Assembly (NCBI GenBank): GCA_033002965.1
Contig: JAURVB010002612.1
Span: 1-64,000, forward strand
Direction of reading: 5' to 3'
DNA: 64,000 bases
Origin: Piper betle
Lineage: Eukaryota; Streptophyta; Magnoliopsida; Piperales; Piperaceae
Below, one piece after another: positions 1 through 12,311 of the stretch. The notes beneath the pieces were generated by a model. It saw only the letters and a program-made list of their open reading frames with translations, did no database searches and was not told the DNA's origin. The position numbers and the translations under genes are program-made. Within the stretch, counting starts at the first letter, position 1. The number at the start of each line of letters is the position of its first letter.

Positions 1-1900
1 AAAATTCAGCTCTTACAACCCCTAAATGCTGTAGATGGATTTCATACGTAGATAGCAACCAAAAACTTTTTAATCTTTGAACATTGTTCATGACAAGATA
101 GTTCTCTTTATATATTGAAATTTTATGCTATCCTCTTCTTTTAAAAAAACATTTGACTTCATGCAGATTTGGCATTGGCTATAGTACATCACTTCCCATT
201 TCTTACAAATGCACACAATGAGAAGGGTTCAACGCCATTGCAAGTGCTAGCAAATCACCCTTCAGTATTCAAAAGTGGCAGTCGCCTCAAAGGAATAGAC
301 AATCTCATTTATTTCTGTAAGCAAGCATAAATCTCTCTGCTCATTTGTAAACATGCGCAAGTGAAGAGAACAAGAGCCCTCTATAGCATTCAAACTGACG
401 TATTAACTAACACAACCTTGTTCTTTTGCGTTCTAATGATATGAGAGGTCTTTATAGATGCAAATTCAAGTATGATAGCTTGTATGCCAAAAATCATCAT
501 TACTTCCATACCCTAGGTGATGTCTTTAAAAGCCATGGACTGTGAAATCTTATCCTGAATTCTGACTATTACAACAACGATGTCATGTAGTGTGAAATCT
601 AATCCTGCTGATTATTCCAACAAGGATAGGTTGAATCCTCATGAGAAGTCAGATTGATCTTTCTAGAATACATGTCCTACTATTTTGGCCGTTTAAAATA
701 AATAAGCAGATTTCCTTGAATAAGTGATAATTTCTATCAATGCATGTACATTGCACGGCCCAAACCAAGACAAAGGAGGGTTAGCATCAAGAAGGGCACC
801 AAGCTATTACAAATATTGTCATTTGTAATTACATAGATCTTAATTTAAGATAAATTTTCCCAACACCTTTTGAGAATTAAGTGGAAGAAGAAGAAGATTT
901 ACTTGAATAAGTACACAAAACATTGATCACTACTAATCACGTTTCTGTCTATGAAAATAATAGCATTCATGTTCTAAACAATAGTAAGACTGAAATTTAT
1001 TAACATGTACCTCGTATTATGAGTTTAAATCAATTGTTTTCTATGGATGCCTGACATGATCTTCTAATCTTAGTTCTATTCTATAAACACGTGGCTTCTC
1101 AATTGGATGCAGGTACATGGGTTGATCGACTTGAGGTTAGGTCCCTCCACAAAGAGTTCAAGAGAGATGAAATTGATGATACCAGTAATTCATTTCTACC
1201 CAAAAACTACGAGACACTTGAACAAATTTTCAGGGGCATAATAAGAATTTTTTGTGAGTAGAACTATCTAACCTCTTCCAGTTCTTTGCTACAATATTTG
1301 AATTTTAGAAACGAAAATGACCAAAATGAGGAAAACATTCCATTAGAACATGCAAAACAGAGATTGAAGAAATTAGAAAAAATAGAACTTAGAAAAATTA
1401 CCTAAATAATTGTTCTTGAAACGATCTAGAAAATATTATCAAGGTGCATTGTTATTAGTATTAGGCTATTACAATTACTACATCCCATGTTGAAGACACA
1501 TGCATAATCTAACATCAAATATGTGTCGTATTGCATGGGCCTCATAATTTCCTTATAATTTTCTATTTGTCCATCAATATGTAGTTTGTTAAGAGAATCA
1601 ATGGGAGAATCTTCTCACTGGAGACTTTCCTTTTGGTCTCTCCAGTAATTGATGGTGAAATACTCAAGCTGTATCTTATAACAAAGTATGAGACAAGGTC
1701 TAACCTTAATAAGGGGTATTCATTCTAGGATCTTTGTGGTTGAAATGATTTATAAAAGCAGGTAGGTGATGCTGTCATGGCTGTAAGACCTTAAGAGAGA
1801 TTGGTACTAAGACTTATGTTCATATTTTGTGCGTACAGTGCTTAAGTTGGGGCTACATGAGCTTGGTATAGGCGGTAAGAAAAGAAAAAGTTAATCTATC

Positions 1901-1947
<47 letters not shown>

Positions 1948-4900
1948 AATGCTTAGGATAGTTTATAGTTTTAAAGCTCCAATTTTAACTCGAAGAACAC
2001 ACTCTTAATCAGCTTGACCTTATAGTTTTTTAAGTCATAAGGATGCACCACATTAAATATGATACTCTGCTTGATTCCATAATGCAATTTACATAAATCT
2101 TAGAAAATTTAAGATTGATGATATTATTACAACTTTGCTCAGTTTTATTACTCCCAACTATGTGACCAACCTACTTTATTGAGGATCAGCTTGTGGTCAT
2201 TGAATGATGATTTTTTAGAATGTTTTTATTTTGATCATTTACACTGTTGCAATTATAATATGTAGTCTAAGGTAAGTGCATTACATATATATATTTATAT
2301 TCTCTCTGAGATAATCATGACATTCTTGAGTATAGATGGAGGAAGTGAAAGTCCGCACGAACAGAACCCCCGAAGGTAATCCTTTGTAGTTAGTTAATTA
2401 CATTTGCATGAATTTCAAATTGAAAAGAGTTTTTGATTCCCATATTAGGATGGTTCAGAACTTGTTCATTTTAATTTTTATTGTTACAGGTCTAACAAAT
2501 CAAACTCAGCCAATCCATATAGATTCTGAAGGTAAAATGCTGCCTATACATAAAAAAGTATGTTTTTTTCTTTTCAAAGCTCTGTGTAAAGCTGATTCTT
2601 TGGTTTGACTTAACTTCACAAGACTTGCCAAGTAAATTATACATTATTATCTTAAGATATTACAAACTATAAACATATGATGTAATGGCATTCTAAATTT
2701 ATTCAAGCCTATTTTTTCTAATTTTACATTTCTCTTGATCTCTGTTCCACTATATTATTTTTTAGCTACTTGTGTACTTTTGTAAACTAAATCTAGTCAA
2801 CCTATTTTCATAAAGCTTTTAACACCTTCACAATTACCCTAGTTATTACCTAGTGTTAAAAACATAATAAGTAAAAACAAAAATTCCGTTCCCGAGTGAA
2901 GTACCATAGTTATACTTTCATGGTGGTCTTATGATCACATCAAAAAGTTTATTTTTGTTTAAATTTTTCGTTTTTACACCTTTAAAACTAACTTACAGGG
3001 ACAATCTAGATATATTACACAAATATTAAAAAAAGATCTGCTTACAGTTTGAACTTGCAACATATTGATCAAAGCACAACACAACATTGGTCAATGATTG
3101 TTACTTATAAGAAAACCAATAGAAATAAATCATATAGATCGGGAAGACTATACAAATGTTAGCATGTCTATATTCTTATCACTGATTATGTTTCAAGTGG
3201 TTTTAAACACTCCATAGGATAAATGTAATTACTAAAACTTAATGAAACCTAGTGGTTAGCTTTCTTGATAGCTCACAAGTTACAGCCAAAATGAGTAGAC
3301 CATGACATACAACATCAGGAATCTGTTCCTAAAACACCTCAAAATCAGGAAGGTACAAAACACAATAAAAATTGAGTTAGTATTTTATATTAAGATTAAG
3401 TTACAAATACATCAGTTTTAAATATCTAAACCAACTCCCGAAAGAAATTGTGTATAGATATTAGTTGCTCAAATCAATCTTACTATTGAACAACTTTTAA
3501 CTCAAAATAAAACTTTAAACCAAACCTGACAAAGGAAACACAAATGCAAATAGAGAAAAACACGACAAGTCCTAGTTCACTTGAAAAACAAAGTCGTGAT
3601 GCTTATCCAATGATTTGAAAAAGTAAATGCTCTCGATGAGGCTAAAACATTGTCTTATTTCCCCAGCACCCATCCTTGGAGGGTTGTGTTAGCTAGTAAT
3701 GCTAATATACAATATAAAAACTTGCTACTTTGTTTAAGCATTGGATAACTTGCCACTGGCTAAGTTGATGCACTCTCTTTGTTTTACCTGTATGCACAAT
3801 TGCAGAGTTTTTTGGAGATCAAAGAATTAAGGACTTGGAAGGACAAAAAGTTCTTAGACCAGGTATTCAATTGATATATGTCAACAAGAACTTCAAGGAC
3901 AAAGTGGATTCTGGCACAGTTTTTTTCCCTATTTTTTAATTAATAAACTGGCATATTTTTATTTTTCCTTGTTACATTTCAGCCTTCATTCACATGTTTT
4001 TAATATAAACAAATTTCTACCCTGCATGATTTCACAAGGTCTATAGACAGCCAAGGTAACCAAGCATATGCACCACGTAGCATTTATTCCAAAGCAAATT
4101 AAGCTGTCAGAAAGGTTTATTTGTGTCGTATTGCATGGACCTCATAATTTCCTAATAATTTTCTATCTGTCAATTAATATGTAGTTTGTTAAGAGAATCC
4201 ATGGTAGAACCTTCTCCTTGCAGATTTTCTTTTTAGTCTCTCCAGTAACTGATGGTGAACTACTTGACTGTAATCTTACAACCAAGTATGAGATAAGGTC
4301 AAACTGTAATAAGGGGTATTCTTTCTAGGATCTTTTGTGGTTGAAGTTCGTAACTCATACAAGCAGCAAGGTGATGTTGTCGTGGCTGTAAGACCTTAAA
4401 AGAGATTGGTACTCTGACTAACGTTCATCTTTTGTGCATACAGGGCTAAATTGGAGCTACAGAAGCTTGGTATAGGCGGTAAGAAAACCAAAAGTTAATC
4501 TATCTTCATATTTTATATATATGTCAAATCCTCAGGATAGTTTATAGTTTTAAAGCTTCAATTTAACTCAAAGAACACAATCTTAATCGGCTTGACCTTA
4601 CAGTTTTTTGAGTAAGCTTTAAGGAGGACACCACATTAAGTACGAAACTCAATTTGATTCCATAATGCAATTTATATGAAAACTTTAAGATTGACGATAT
4701 TATTACACCTTCTCCCATTTTTATTACTCTCAACTATGTGACTAACATACTTTATTGTGGATCAACTTGTGGTCATGTGATATTTTATACTGTTACAATT
4801 ATAATATGTAGTGTAAGTTAAGTACCTTACGTACAAATATATATTCTATCTCTGAGATAATTTTGAAATGCATGAGTGTAGATGGAGGAAGTGAAAGTTT

Positions 4901-7900
4901 GCGTGGAACAACCCACACAAAAGGTAATCCTTCATAGTTAATCAATTTTGCATGACCTTGAAAATTATGCAGAGTTGCCGATTAAGTTACAAATACATCT
5001 TTTAACTCCCCAAAGAAATTTGCGTAGATATTAGTTGCTCAAATCCATCCTACTAATCAACAACTTTTTACCCGAAGTAAAACTTTAAACTAAACCTGAC
5101 AAGGGAACACAAATGTGAAAGGAGAAAAACATGAATAATCCAAGTTCGCTTCAAAATATGGTGTTCTCATTTTTGCAGATTTTATCTTAACATTTGATTT
5201 TCGATTATAAGGTGGAATCAGCCAGTACTTCCCCCAAATTATACGTCACTTGTGTACATCATCAAACATCTTTCGCTGATAGCTATGATTCCGCTAGGAC
5301 TTGGTTAGTTTCTTGTCTTATTATTTCCAAAATTGCCTGATTTGTTTTTCATATATTAGAACTCAACAATTATTAATGATGTCATTGTGGTTCTGAATTC
5401 TGATCATGCATTGAAACAGAAAAAGAACAGCTTTCTTATTCCCATATTCATCGGCTTAGGCACCCTAATATGTCGAACATCTCTAGTCTATACATCTACA
5501 ATCTTGGATTATTTTCTTTAGTTAGTGTAAGAAGTTGAATATTATTGATGTTTGATGAGAACTTCATACATTTTAGAATGATAAACTAAAGCCATGCAAG
5601 GTGTTTCATAGGTGCAAGTAAATGCATCAGAGAAAATTCAGTGTTTCTTCCAATCTATCTATCTATGTTTACCTGTCAATATATCAAATTGTTTAATTAT
5701 ATACATCTATAAAATATATATTTCCATGCATGCATTAAAATATGAGTTGGAATTAATCAATCACGCTTAGAAAAATGACTCAAAAAACTAACAACTTCTA
5801 TCAATTTGCAGAATTCCGAAGATTTCAAAGAATTAAGTCGCAAAAAGAGAAACACATATGGGGCGCCCAAGTTATGAAAGCACTAATCAAAAAGGAATCC
5901 TCTTACGAATACGAAAACACTGGCACGAAACCAATAGGCTCGTTAATCTCAAAATATCCTGAAATTGGAATGGAACCAAAAGTCTCGTCAATCTCAAATT
6001 ATAATGAAAGTAGCGGAGATATGCAAAGAGCAAGAACAATTATGGCGACAAAAGATCCCCAATCAAACCAATCAACTGAAATTCAAGAAAAAATGGAGCG
6101 CAAAAGAAAAATGAAGGTACAAATACCTTTTACTTAGTAAATAATAAATTGTTATCTTATACATATTGAAGCGCTAGACGTTCATCCTTCTTGTGCTCGT
6201 CAGAATGGTATTTGGTCATGGGAGGAGTCAACATGAGCCAAAGGTACTCAGCGAGTATAATAGGAAAGCTCTTGCAGGTGCACAGAAGTTCTAGGCCTCA
6301 AAATTCGATATTACTCTAACAGCTTTATCTCTTGGAAGATACGTTATTGTAACTATAAAACCTGAAAGCTAATATTTTTCCTCACAGTCACAGATTCAAA
6401 AGAAACACCAATTTTGACGGCAGCTAAGCTGGGGATTGTGGAAATGGTGGAGGAGATTGAAAAAACATTTCCAGTAGCCATTCACGACACAGACATCAAC
6501 AACAAGAACATGGTTCTTTTAGCAGTTGAAAACAGGCAACCGCTGGTGTATGAATATTTATTGCACAAGGTTAAAATGAGTGAGAGTATCTTTCAGGAAG
6601 TGGATAAAGAGGGTAACAGTGCTCTTCACCTGGCAGCAGCGTCAAACGATCGTCAACCTTGGTTAATTCCCGGTGCAGCACTACAAATTCAATGGGAGAT
6701 TAAATGGTTCAAGGTATGTACGTATTTGTCAAACTCATACTTCACGGCTGTTTATTTCAAAATTGAAAAATTCCTTGTGAATCAAATGTAATCGAATAAA
6801 AAGTCCAGTCAACTCTCCAGTAACATCAATTCCTTAACAAACATTTACAAATTTTGAGATAAAATTGTTAAAATAATTACCATGCCCCAAAGTAATTTCA
6901 TCCCAATAGAAGCTAGTTGTATCATCCGCTAAAGTTTGCTTCTTTAGATTGATTTTCACTTGCACATCATCGGAGCTTTTATGTACTCATTTTGTTTGGC
7001 ATCTCATATTAAGTAATGTAACGAATGGAAAGGTTAGTGTCTCCACTACCTGATAAAATAAACACATCATGAAGTTTTCTAGGTAATAATCGTATTCTGC
7101 TGGGAACTTGTATAATGTTTGTTCTACCACTTTTGTTCTTCCAAATATTTCTAGAAAAGTTAATTTTTTCCTCTTCTTTTCCCAAAACCACTAACCCCTG
7201 CACTCTAATAGGAAGGATTTTCACAGCACCTGGCATTCTTTCCAACTGCTTGTGAATATTTATTTTTACAAGTTTCAAAAGATGAGTATTAATTGCATCT
7301 CTTAGAACAAGCTTACATGATATCATGACACTACTAACCATTGAACTGAATTAATTGTTTCCTTTAAATGGAGCAGTATATTGAAGACTCCAAACCCATG
7401 AATTTCTTTGCCGGCTTCAACAATAAAGGAGAGACACCAAATGAGGTCTTTAGTATAACTCATAAAGATCTTATAGAAGAAGGAGGAAAATGGCTTACTA
7501 ACACTTCAAAATCCTGCTCTGTTGTTGCTGCTCTCGTTGCCGCAGTGGCCTTTGCCTCTTCTGTTAGAGTCCCCGGCGGAGTAAACAAAGAAAACGGCTT
7601 TCCAGTCTTACAAGACAGGTTGCCCTTCAAGATCTTTGCCGCTGCCTCCTTGGTGGCCCTCTGCTTTTCAGTTACTTCCCTGGTCATGTTCTTAGCCATC
7701 ATAACTTCCCGTTATCAGGAGAAAGACTTCCGTAGAGATCTACCATTGAAGCTCATAGTTGGGCTTACCTCCCTCTATGTTTCCCTGGCCACAACATTGG
7801 TGGCCTTCTGTGCTGGTCATTTTTTTGTGCTACCAGAAAAGGTAAAATATGCAGCTTTTCCAATATACGGGATCACATGCTTGCCGATCTCCTTCTTTGC

Positions 7901-7991
7901 GCTTGCCCAGTTCCCCCTGTATGTGGATCTATTTAGGTGTACATTTAGAAAGGTGCCTCTTCGCAAGTATAAATCAGTTTCCTTCCAATAG
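1..7991 (+). CDS. Ankyrin-repeat/PGG-domain membrane protein, copy 1 (5' partial, frame possibly broken)
   Basis: Visible exons: 167-316, 1113-1253, small linker exons 1839-1874, 2336-2375, 2490-2531, 3806-3862, 4444-4478, 4882-4923, then 5812-6116, 6388-6713 and terminal 7374 (or 7377)-7991. The first exon lies before the window. Exons 167-316 and 6388-6713 encode ankyrin repeats (LTPLQ- and SALHLAAAS-type helices). The last exon is an intact PGG domain (VPGG motif near 7570) with about four hydrophobic segments ending at TAG 7989-7991. Family knowledge: ITN1/ACD6-like proteins are membrane-anchored ankyrin proteins in stress and defence signalling. Oddities: exon 5812-6116 has one A fewer than copy 2 in an A-run near 6090 and exits in phase 0, while the next exon needs phase 1, so an early stop follows. 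Exons 2336-2375 (40 bp) and 4444-4478 (35 bp) are also out of frame. It may be a pseudogene, or may be rescued by alternative splicing. Confidence 0.68.
1525..4980 (+). repeat. Internal duplication in ankyrin copy 1 (blocks about 1525-2410 and 4115-4980)
   Basis: Two blocks of about 0.87 kb are similar to each other and to a single block near 15915-16830 in copy 2. Each starts with a GTGTCGTATTG-type sequence, contains a 36-bp-type exon (1839-1874; 4444-4478) followed by a 42-bp-type exon (2336-2375; 4882-4923), and ends with a GTAATCCTT donor region. The stretch between the blocks holds the exons at 2490-2531 and 3806-3862. Copy 2 diverges from copy 1 just after its position 14585, where this duplication begins in copy 1. 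Confidence 0.75.
1905..1942. repeat. (TA)n microsatellite
   Basis: An uninterrupted TA dinucleotide run inside the intron after the 36-bp exon of ankyrin copy 1. Related blocks at 4505 and 16310 have only a few TA units, so the run expanded here. Confidence 0.9.
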
Positions 7992-8286
7992 ATAGCTTCC
8001 CACACATGATTTTGGAGTGGCCTGCTTTGCTGAAAAGTATTGAAACTACTTTCTCTGTAGCTTGGTTTGCTCTCTTACAGCATCTACTACTGTCTTGGTC
8101 TTTCTTAGAGACTATGAAATTTTTTTTACGCTGGCTACTGTTTAATGCTTTGTGTTGGATATAAATGTTGACTTTCGGAGATGGCATTTCTGTAGTGAGT
8201 TGCTTGAATGTTAAGAATGGTTTTTTATGCACCTCAAAACAATATCTACACCTATTTACGCTGTATAATCTATAAAAAACACGCAC

Positions 8287-8955
8287 CTGCAAGCACAGCC
8301 AGCTGCAAAGGAACTGCAATTTCAGTACGCAAATCTTTTGCCCCGCCATGGCTGCATCCGATTTTCTTGTGGCAGTTCCCAGTGCTGCAAGGGGCAAACA
8401 GTTCCCTTTCCAAATAAGTTTCCTGACATTCAGCTCCATACCCTCTGGGCTGCAGCCGCAATTTGCTGCTTCCCGGCATCACTGATTCATTAAAAAAATA
8501 ACAAATTTTAATATTTTTCTTTTCTATAAATAAAAGCATGAGCAAATCTAGGAACAAAACAACAAATTTTCATAAACAAAAAGCTACACCCTGCATTTCT
8601 GAATGAATTACACAATACAATTCAAAATACACAAACAATGCCCTCATTAAAATAAATCCAATTCCAGTTTTATCATTTTTCCACACCAAAATATTCAAAT
8701 CTTCCCTCATAACATAAAAAATCAGACTAACAATACAACCTCACCTTAATGCGCTCAAAGCAGATCATTTTGTGAATCGATCAACAACCACCAAGAAAAA
8801 AAATGGTGAAAGCCGAAACAAGAACAACACGAGGAGCAAGAAAAGAGAGATCTTTCACCGGATTCATCGATTCGAAGGGTTGCAGAGAACAATGGCGGCA
8901 AAGCGACGTGTAATAGCTCGATTTCGGCCTCGAACTAGGCAGCGACCAGAGAATA
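8287..8955 (-). other. Candidate spliced minus-strand transcript, copy 1 (non-coding or decayed)
   Basis: On the minus strand, an upstream segment ends at 8745 with AAG|GTGAGG, and a 158-bp segment 8444-8287 is bounded by CTGCAG-type acceptor and GCTTGCAG|GTGCGT donor sequences. The same two boundaries and the same 158-bp length recur in copy 2 (20781; 20487-20330). No protein family is recognised in any frame, and differences between the copies do not favour silent sites in the longest frame. It lies tail-to-tail with the ankyrin gene, starting about 300 bp past its stop. Existence of a transcript is inference. Confidence 0.35.
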
Positions 8956-8989
8956 TTTTATATAAATATAAAAATTTTAATTATAAGAA

Positions 8990-9023
<34 letters not shown>

Positions 9024-9319
9024 GTAGAATAATAATAACTTTAAATAAAATTTTACTTGACTAAATCTTTTCATTTATTATATATGTAATAACTATGTCA
9101 ATTTGAAGTATCTTTACTTGAAAGCAAAATTTTAGTATAATGCATCAATAAATAAATAAATAAAAAGCCAGGGAGCTGTAGATAATTGTGCCAAAGATTT
9201 GGTAATTGAAATTTGGAAATGTATCCTATGGTAAGTCCAGCATTGTCAATATATCAAACTTTTACGTATTCGCTTTCATGAAGCAAAATCGATGAAGATT
9301 GTGTGAAGAAAATTATAAG
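8956..9319. other. AT-rich spacer with (AAT)n run
   Basis: No gene is seen. A (AAT)n run covers about 8992-9026. The left edge (about 8955) is where similarity to copy 2 of the segmental duplication stops. Confidence 0.7.
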
Positions 9320-9329
9320 TATATCTGTA
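9320..9329. repeat. Left 10-bp target-site duplication of the fold-back element
   Basis: TATATCTGTA is repeated exactly at 11435-11444. The pair brackets the long inverted-repeat element, and 9-11 bp is the usual duplication size for Mutator-like elements. Confidence 0.7.
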
Positions 9330-11434
9330 GAATAATATTACAGCGCGCACTGGGCAGCGTATTGATTGCAGGCCGTCGGATCGCGATCCGACGGCCCCCA
9401 ACCAAAATACCCCCCCCCCACCGCACTCTGCCACCGGCCGCCCCTGCCGGCCACACCCGCCGCCCCATGCCTATGTCTCGCCACCCGCCCCGCCCCCAGC
9501 CCGCCGCTGTCTTTGCCCCCGCTAGCCTCCCTGCCCCAGCCCCGCCCGCCTCGCTCGGCCCTGCCCCGGCCCCCTCCCGCTACCGCCCCATGCCCTCGTC
9601 TCGCCCCTGCCCCCGCCCCGCAGGCCGCCCCTGCCCCTGCCCCTGCCCCAGCCCCAGTCGGCCGCCGCAGCCTCCGCCCCAGCCCCCCGCCCGCGGGTGG
9701 CCGGCGGTGGGGTGGCGCCGCGAGAGAGAGCAGGGGGAACAGGGGAGGATAAAAACGTAATAAAAATTTTACTCGGTCTGTGACTCGAGTTAATATTACG
9801 AAATAAATTAAAAAAATAAAATTTTTTTAATAAATACTTGATTCGATTCACACGAGATCGAACCAATATTACAAAATAAATTTAAAAAAAATAAAAAAAT
9901 TTTATAATAAATACTTGATTCGATCTCGCACGAGATCGAGTTAATATTACGAAATAAATTTTAAAAAATAAAATAATTTTGTAATAAAAACTTTATTCGG
10001 TCCCACACGAGACCGGCGCCGCACATTTCCCACCAGGCCCATCCAGCCCCGAGGCGGCGACATTGTTGGCCAACGCGTTGCTGGCAGCAAGGTCGCCGAC
10101 AAGGGGTGGCACGCCTAAACAAATGAGGAAGAAACAGGGGAGGACTCAATCCCGACTTAAGTTAATATTACAAAAAAATTAAATAAAATAATTTCGTAAT
10201 AAAATCTTTATTCTATCCAGACTCGAGTTAAAATAATTTATTACAGAATTATTTTATTTTTGTTAAAATTTATTTTGTAATAAAATTTTATTCGGTAATA
10301 AAGTTATTTTGTAATAAAAACTTGACTCGGTCCCGCACATAATCGAGTCAGGTTTTTATTACAAAATTATTTTATATTTTTTAAATTTATTTCATATTAT
10401 TGACTCGATCCCGACTCGAGTCAAGTTTTTATTACGATCTTATTTTTAAAAAAAATTATTCAATAATATTAAATTGACTCCAGTCGAGATCGAGTCAAAA
10501 TTTTTTTATGATATTATTTTATTTTTTAAAATTTATTTTGTAATATTAACTCGAGTTCGATTGAGTAAAATTTTTATTACCAAAATACTCTCCCCTTTTT
10601 CTTCCTCATTTGTTTAGGCGTGCCACCCCTGCCGGCGACCTTGCCGCCAGCAACGTGTTGGCCAACAATGTCGCCGCCTCGGGGCTGGATGGGCCTGCTA
10701 GGAAATGTGCGGCGCCGGTCTCGTGTAAGACCGAATAAAGTTTTTATTACAAAATTATTTTATTTTTTAAAATTTATTTCGTAATATTGACTCGATCTCG
10801 TGCGAGATCGAATCAAGTATTTATTATAAAAAAATTTATTTTTTAAATTTATTTCGTAATATTGGCTCGATCTTGTGCGAGATCAAATCAAGTATTTATT
10901 AAAAAATTTTATTTTTTTAATTTATTTCGTAATATTAACTCGAGTCAGGGACCGAGTAAAGTTTTTATTACGTTTTTACCCTCCCCTGTTCCCCCCGCTC
11001 TCTCTCGCTCGCGCCACCCCACCGCCGGCCACCCGCGGGGGGGGGGGTTGCGACGGCCGACGGGGGCGGGGGCAGGGGCGGGGCGGGGGTAAGGGAGGCT
11101 GGCGGGGCGTCGGGGCAGGGGAGGCCTGCGGGGCGGGGGCAGGGGCGGGACAGGGGCATGGGGCGGCAGCGGGCGGGGGCCGGAGGCGGGGCCTGGGGCG
11201 GGGCGGGGGCACGGGCGGGCGGGGGCGGGGGCAGGGGAGGGCGGCAGGGGCAAAGGCAGTGGCGGGCCGGGGCGGGGCAGGAGCGGGACGGGGACATGGG
11301 GAGGCCGTCGGGCAGGGGCCGGTGCGGCCGGCCAGGGTGGCCGATGGCGAAGTGCGGTTGGGGGGGGGGTTGATTGTGGGCCGTCGGATCAGGATCCGAC
11401 GGCCCACAATAGGCAGCGCAGTGTAGCACTGCCC
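9330..11434. mobile_element. Long fold-back, non-autonomous Mutator-like element
   Basis: The left half (9330 to about 10150) and right half (about 10570 to 11434) are inverted copies. The outer part of each arm carries a hairpin: a perfect 26-bp palindrome at 9371-9396 and a near-perfect one at 11379-11404. Next comes a simple-sequence block of about 350 bp, C-rich on the left (9400-9700) and G-rich on the right (11035-11370). Inside that are AT-rich units of about 68-77 bp, each with a CGATCTCG..CGAGATCG inverted motif, then a unique-looking inner block (10013-10140 versus about 10600-10730). Both ends start with G, and a 10-bp direct repeat flanks the whole. No transposase is present. Long open frames in the GC-rich arms are composition artefacts. 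Confidence 0.8.
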
Positions 11435-11444
11435 TATATCTGTA
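11435..11444. repeat. Right 10-bp target-site duplication of the fold-back element
   Basis: Exact second copy of TATATCTGTA (first at 9320-9329). Confidence 0.7.
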
Positions 11445-12300
11445 ATACTGACACGTTCCTTATGTGTATAACCACTACTGATTAATTAGTATGCAATATC
11501 TTTCTAAACGCATTTAATGAGGTATGAAAAGCTAGCCTTTGCTTAAATCGTGACAGCAAGGAGTTCAAGGGATTAAGAGGAAAAATAATTAACCAATGAT
11601 TCAATGACGAATGAGAAAATTGCATTTATTAGGATGCGCTCAAAAAGGGAGAATGACTACAAAATTGCCCAATATCAAGAGATGAACATAGTACTTTTTT
11701 CTTAAGTTATTCCAAGCAGTAAAAATAAATTAAAGCGGTTGGAACTAGAAGTGTGTGTGTTCTCTCTCTTTGCCCAGCTCTTCTAAGCTTATAATAAACT
11801 GTCTTTTTCCTTTACACTTTTATAGAGAGGAAACATGATTTTAGCGAAGTGAACCGACAGTTAGTGTTCAAAGATCGAATTCGCACATGCAGAAGGTACG
11901 GTACACCAAGCTCTCCTTTGGGTTTGTCATTGAGGAATAATATCAAGTCTAGAAAAGATTAGACATTGTTTAGCAGCATATATACAAGTGAATTCCATTT
12001 AAAGGCAACTTGTACATTTCAGATACTGTGAGTAAACATGACAAAATGTAGCAGCACACCTTTCCCTTTTGCCTTCTTTATCTTCATAATGGAACGTCTC
12101 ACAGTGCAATAAAGAAAGTAGATCAATTCGCTTACGAGCATTTAATAGAAACCTGAAAGTTTACAGCATCCAAGCGAATTATAATTCACACAGGTGAGTA
12201 GACAAAGCAAAAGGGAAAGTATATATATGAATGAAGAGACAAAAGTAGCAAGCAAGGCATGTATCATTAGAAGAAGCAAAGAATAATAGCACTCAAGCAT
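11445..12300. other. Spacer upstream of ankyrin copy 2
   Basis: AT-rich DNA with no recognisable gene, RNA or repeat. It should contain the promoter of ankyrin copy 2. A short (GT)n/(CT)n patch lies near 11752-11772. Confidence 0.6.
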
Positions 12301-12303
12301 ACA

Positions 12304-12311
12304 TATAAATA
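12304..12311 (+). promoter_or_regulatory. Putative TATA box of ankyrin copy 2
   Basis: TATAAATA lies 63 bp upstream of the ATG at 12374, a plausible spacing for a short 5' leader. Assignment rests on motif and distance only. Confidence 0.45.

Noticed and set aside
7009..7341. 110-codon minus-strand frame between ankyrin exons
   Set aside because: Lies in an intron of the ankyrin gene, is not preserved as a frame in copy 2, and has no family feature.
9764..10010. Regularly spaced palindromic repeats in E1, CRISPR-like at first sight
   Set aside because: Plant nuclear context, spacers are themselves AT-rich repeats rather than unique, no cas genes.
10875..11429. Long overlapping open frames (110-180 codons) in the right arm of the fold-back element, and mirrored ones at 9299-9866
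   Set aside because: They are Gly/Arg/Pro/Ala-only translations of simple GC-rich sequence, open in several frames at once and on both strands. No domain, no splice context.
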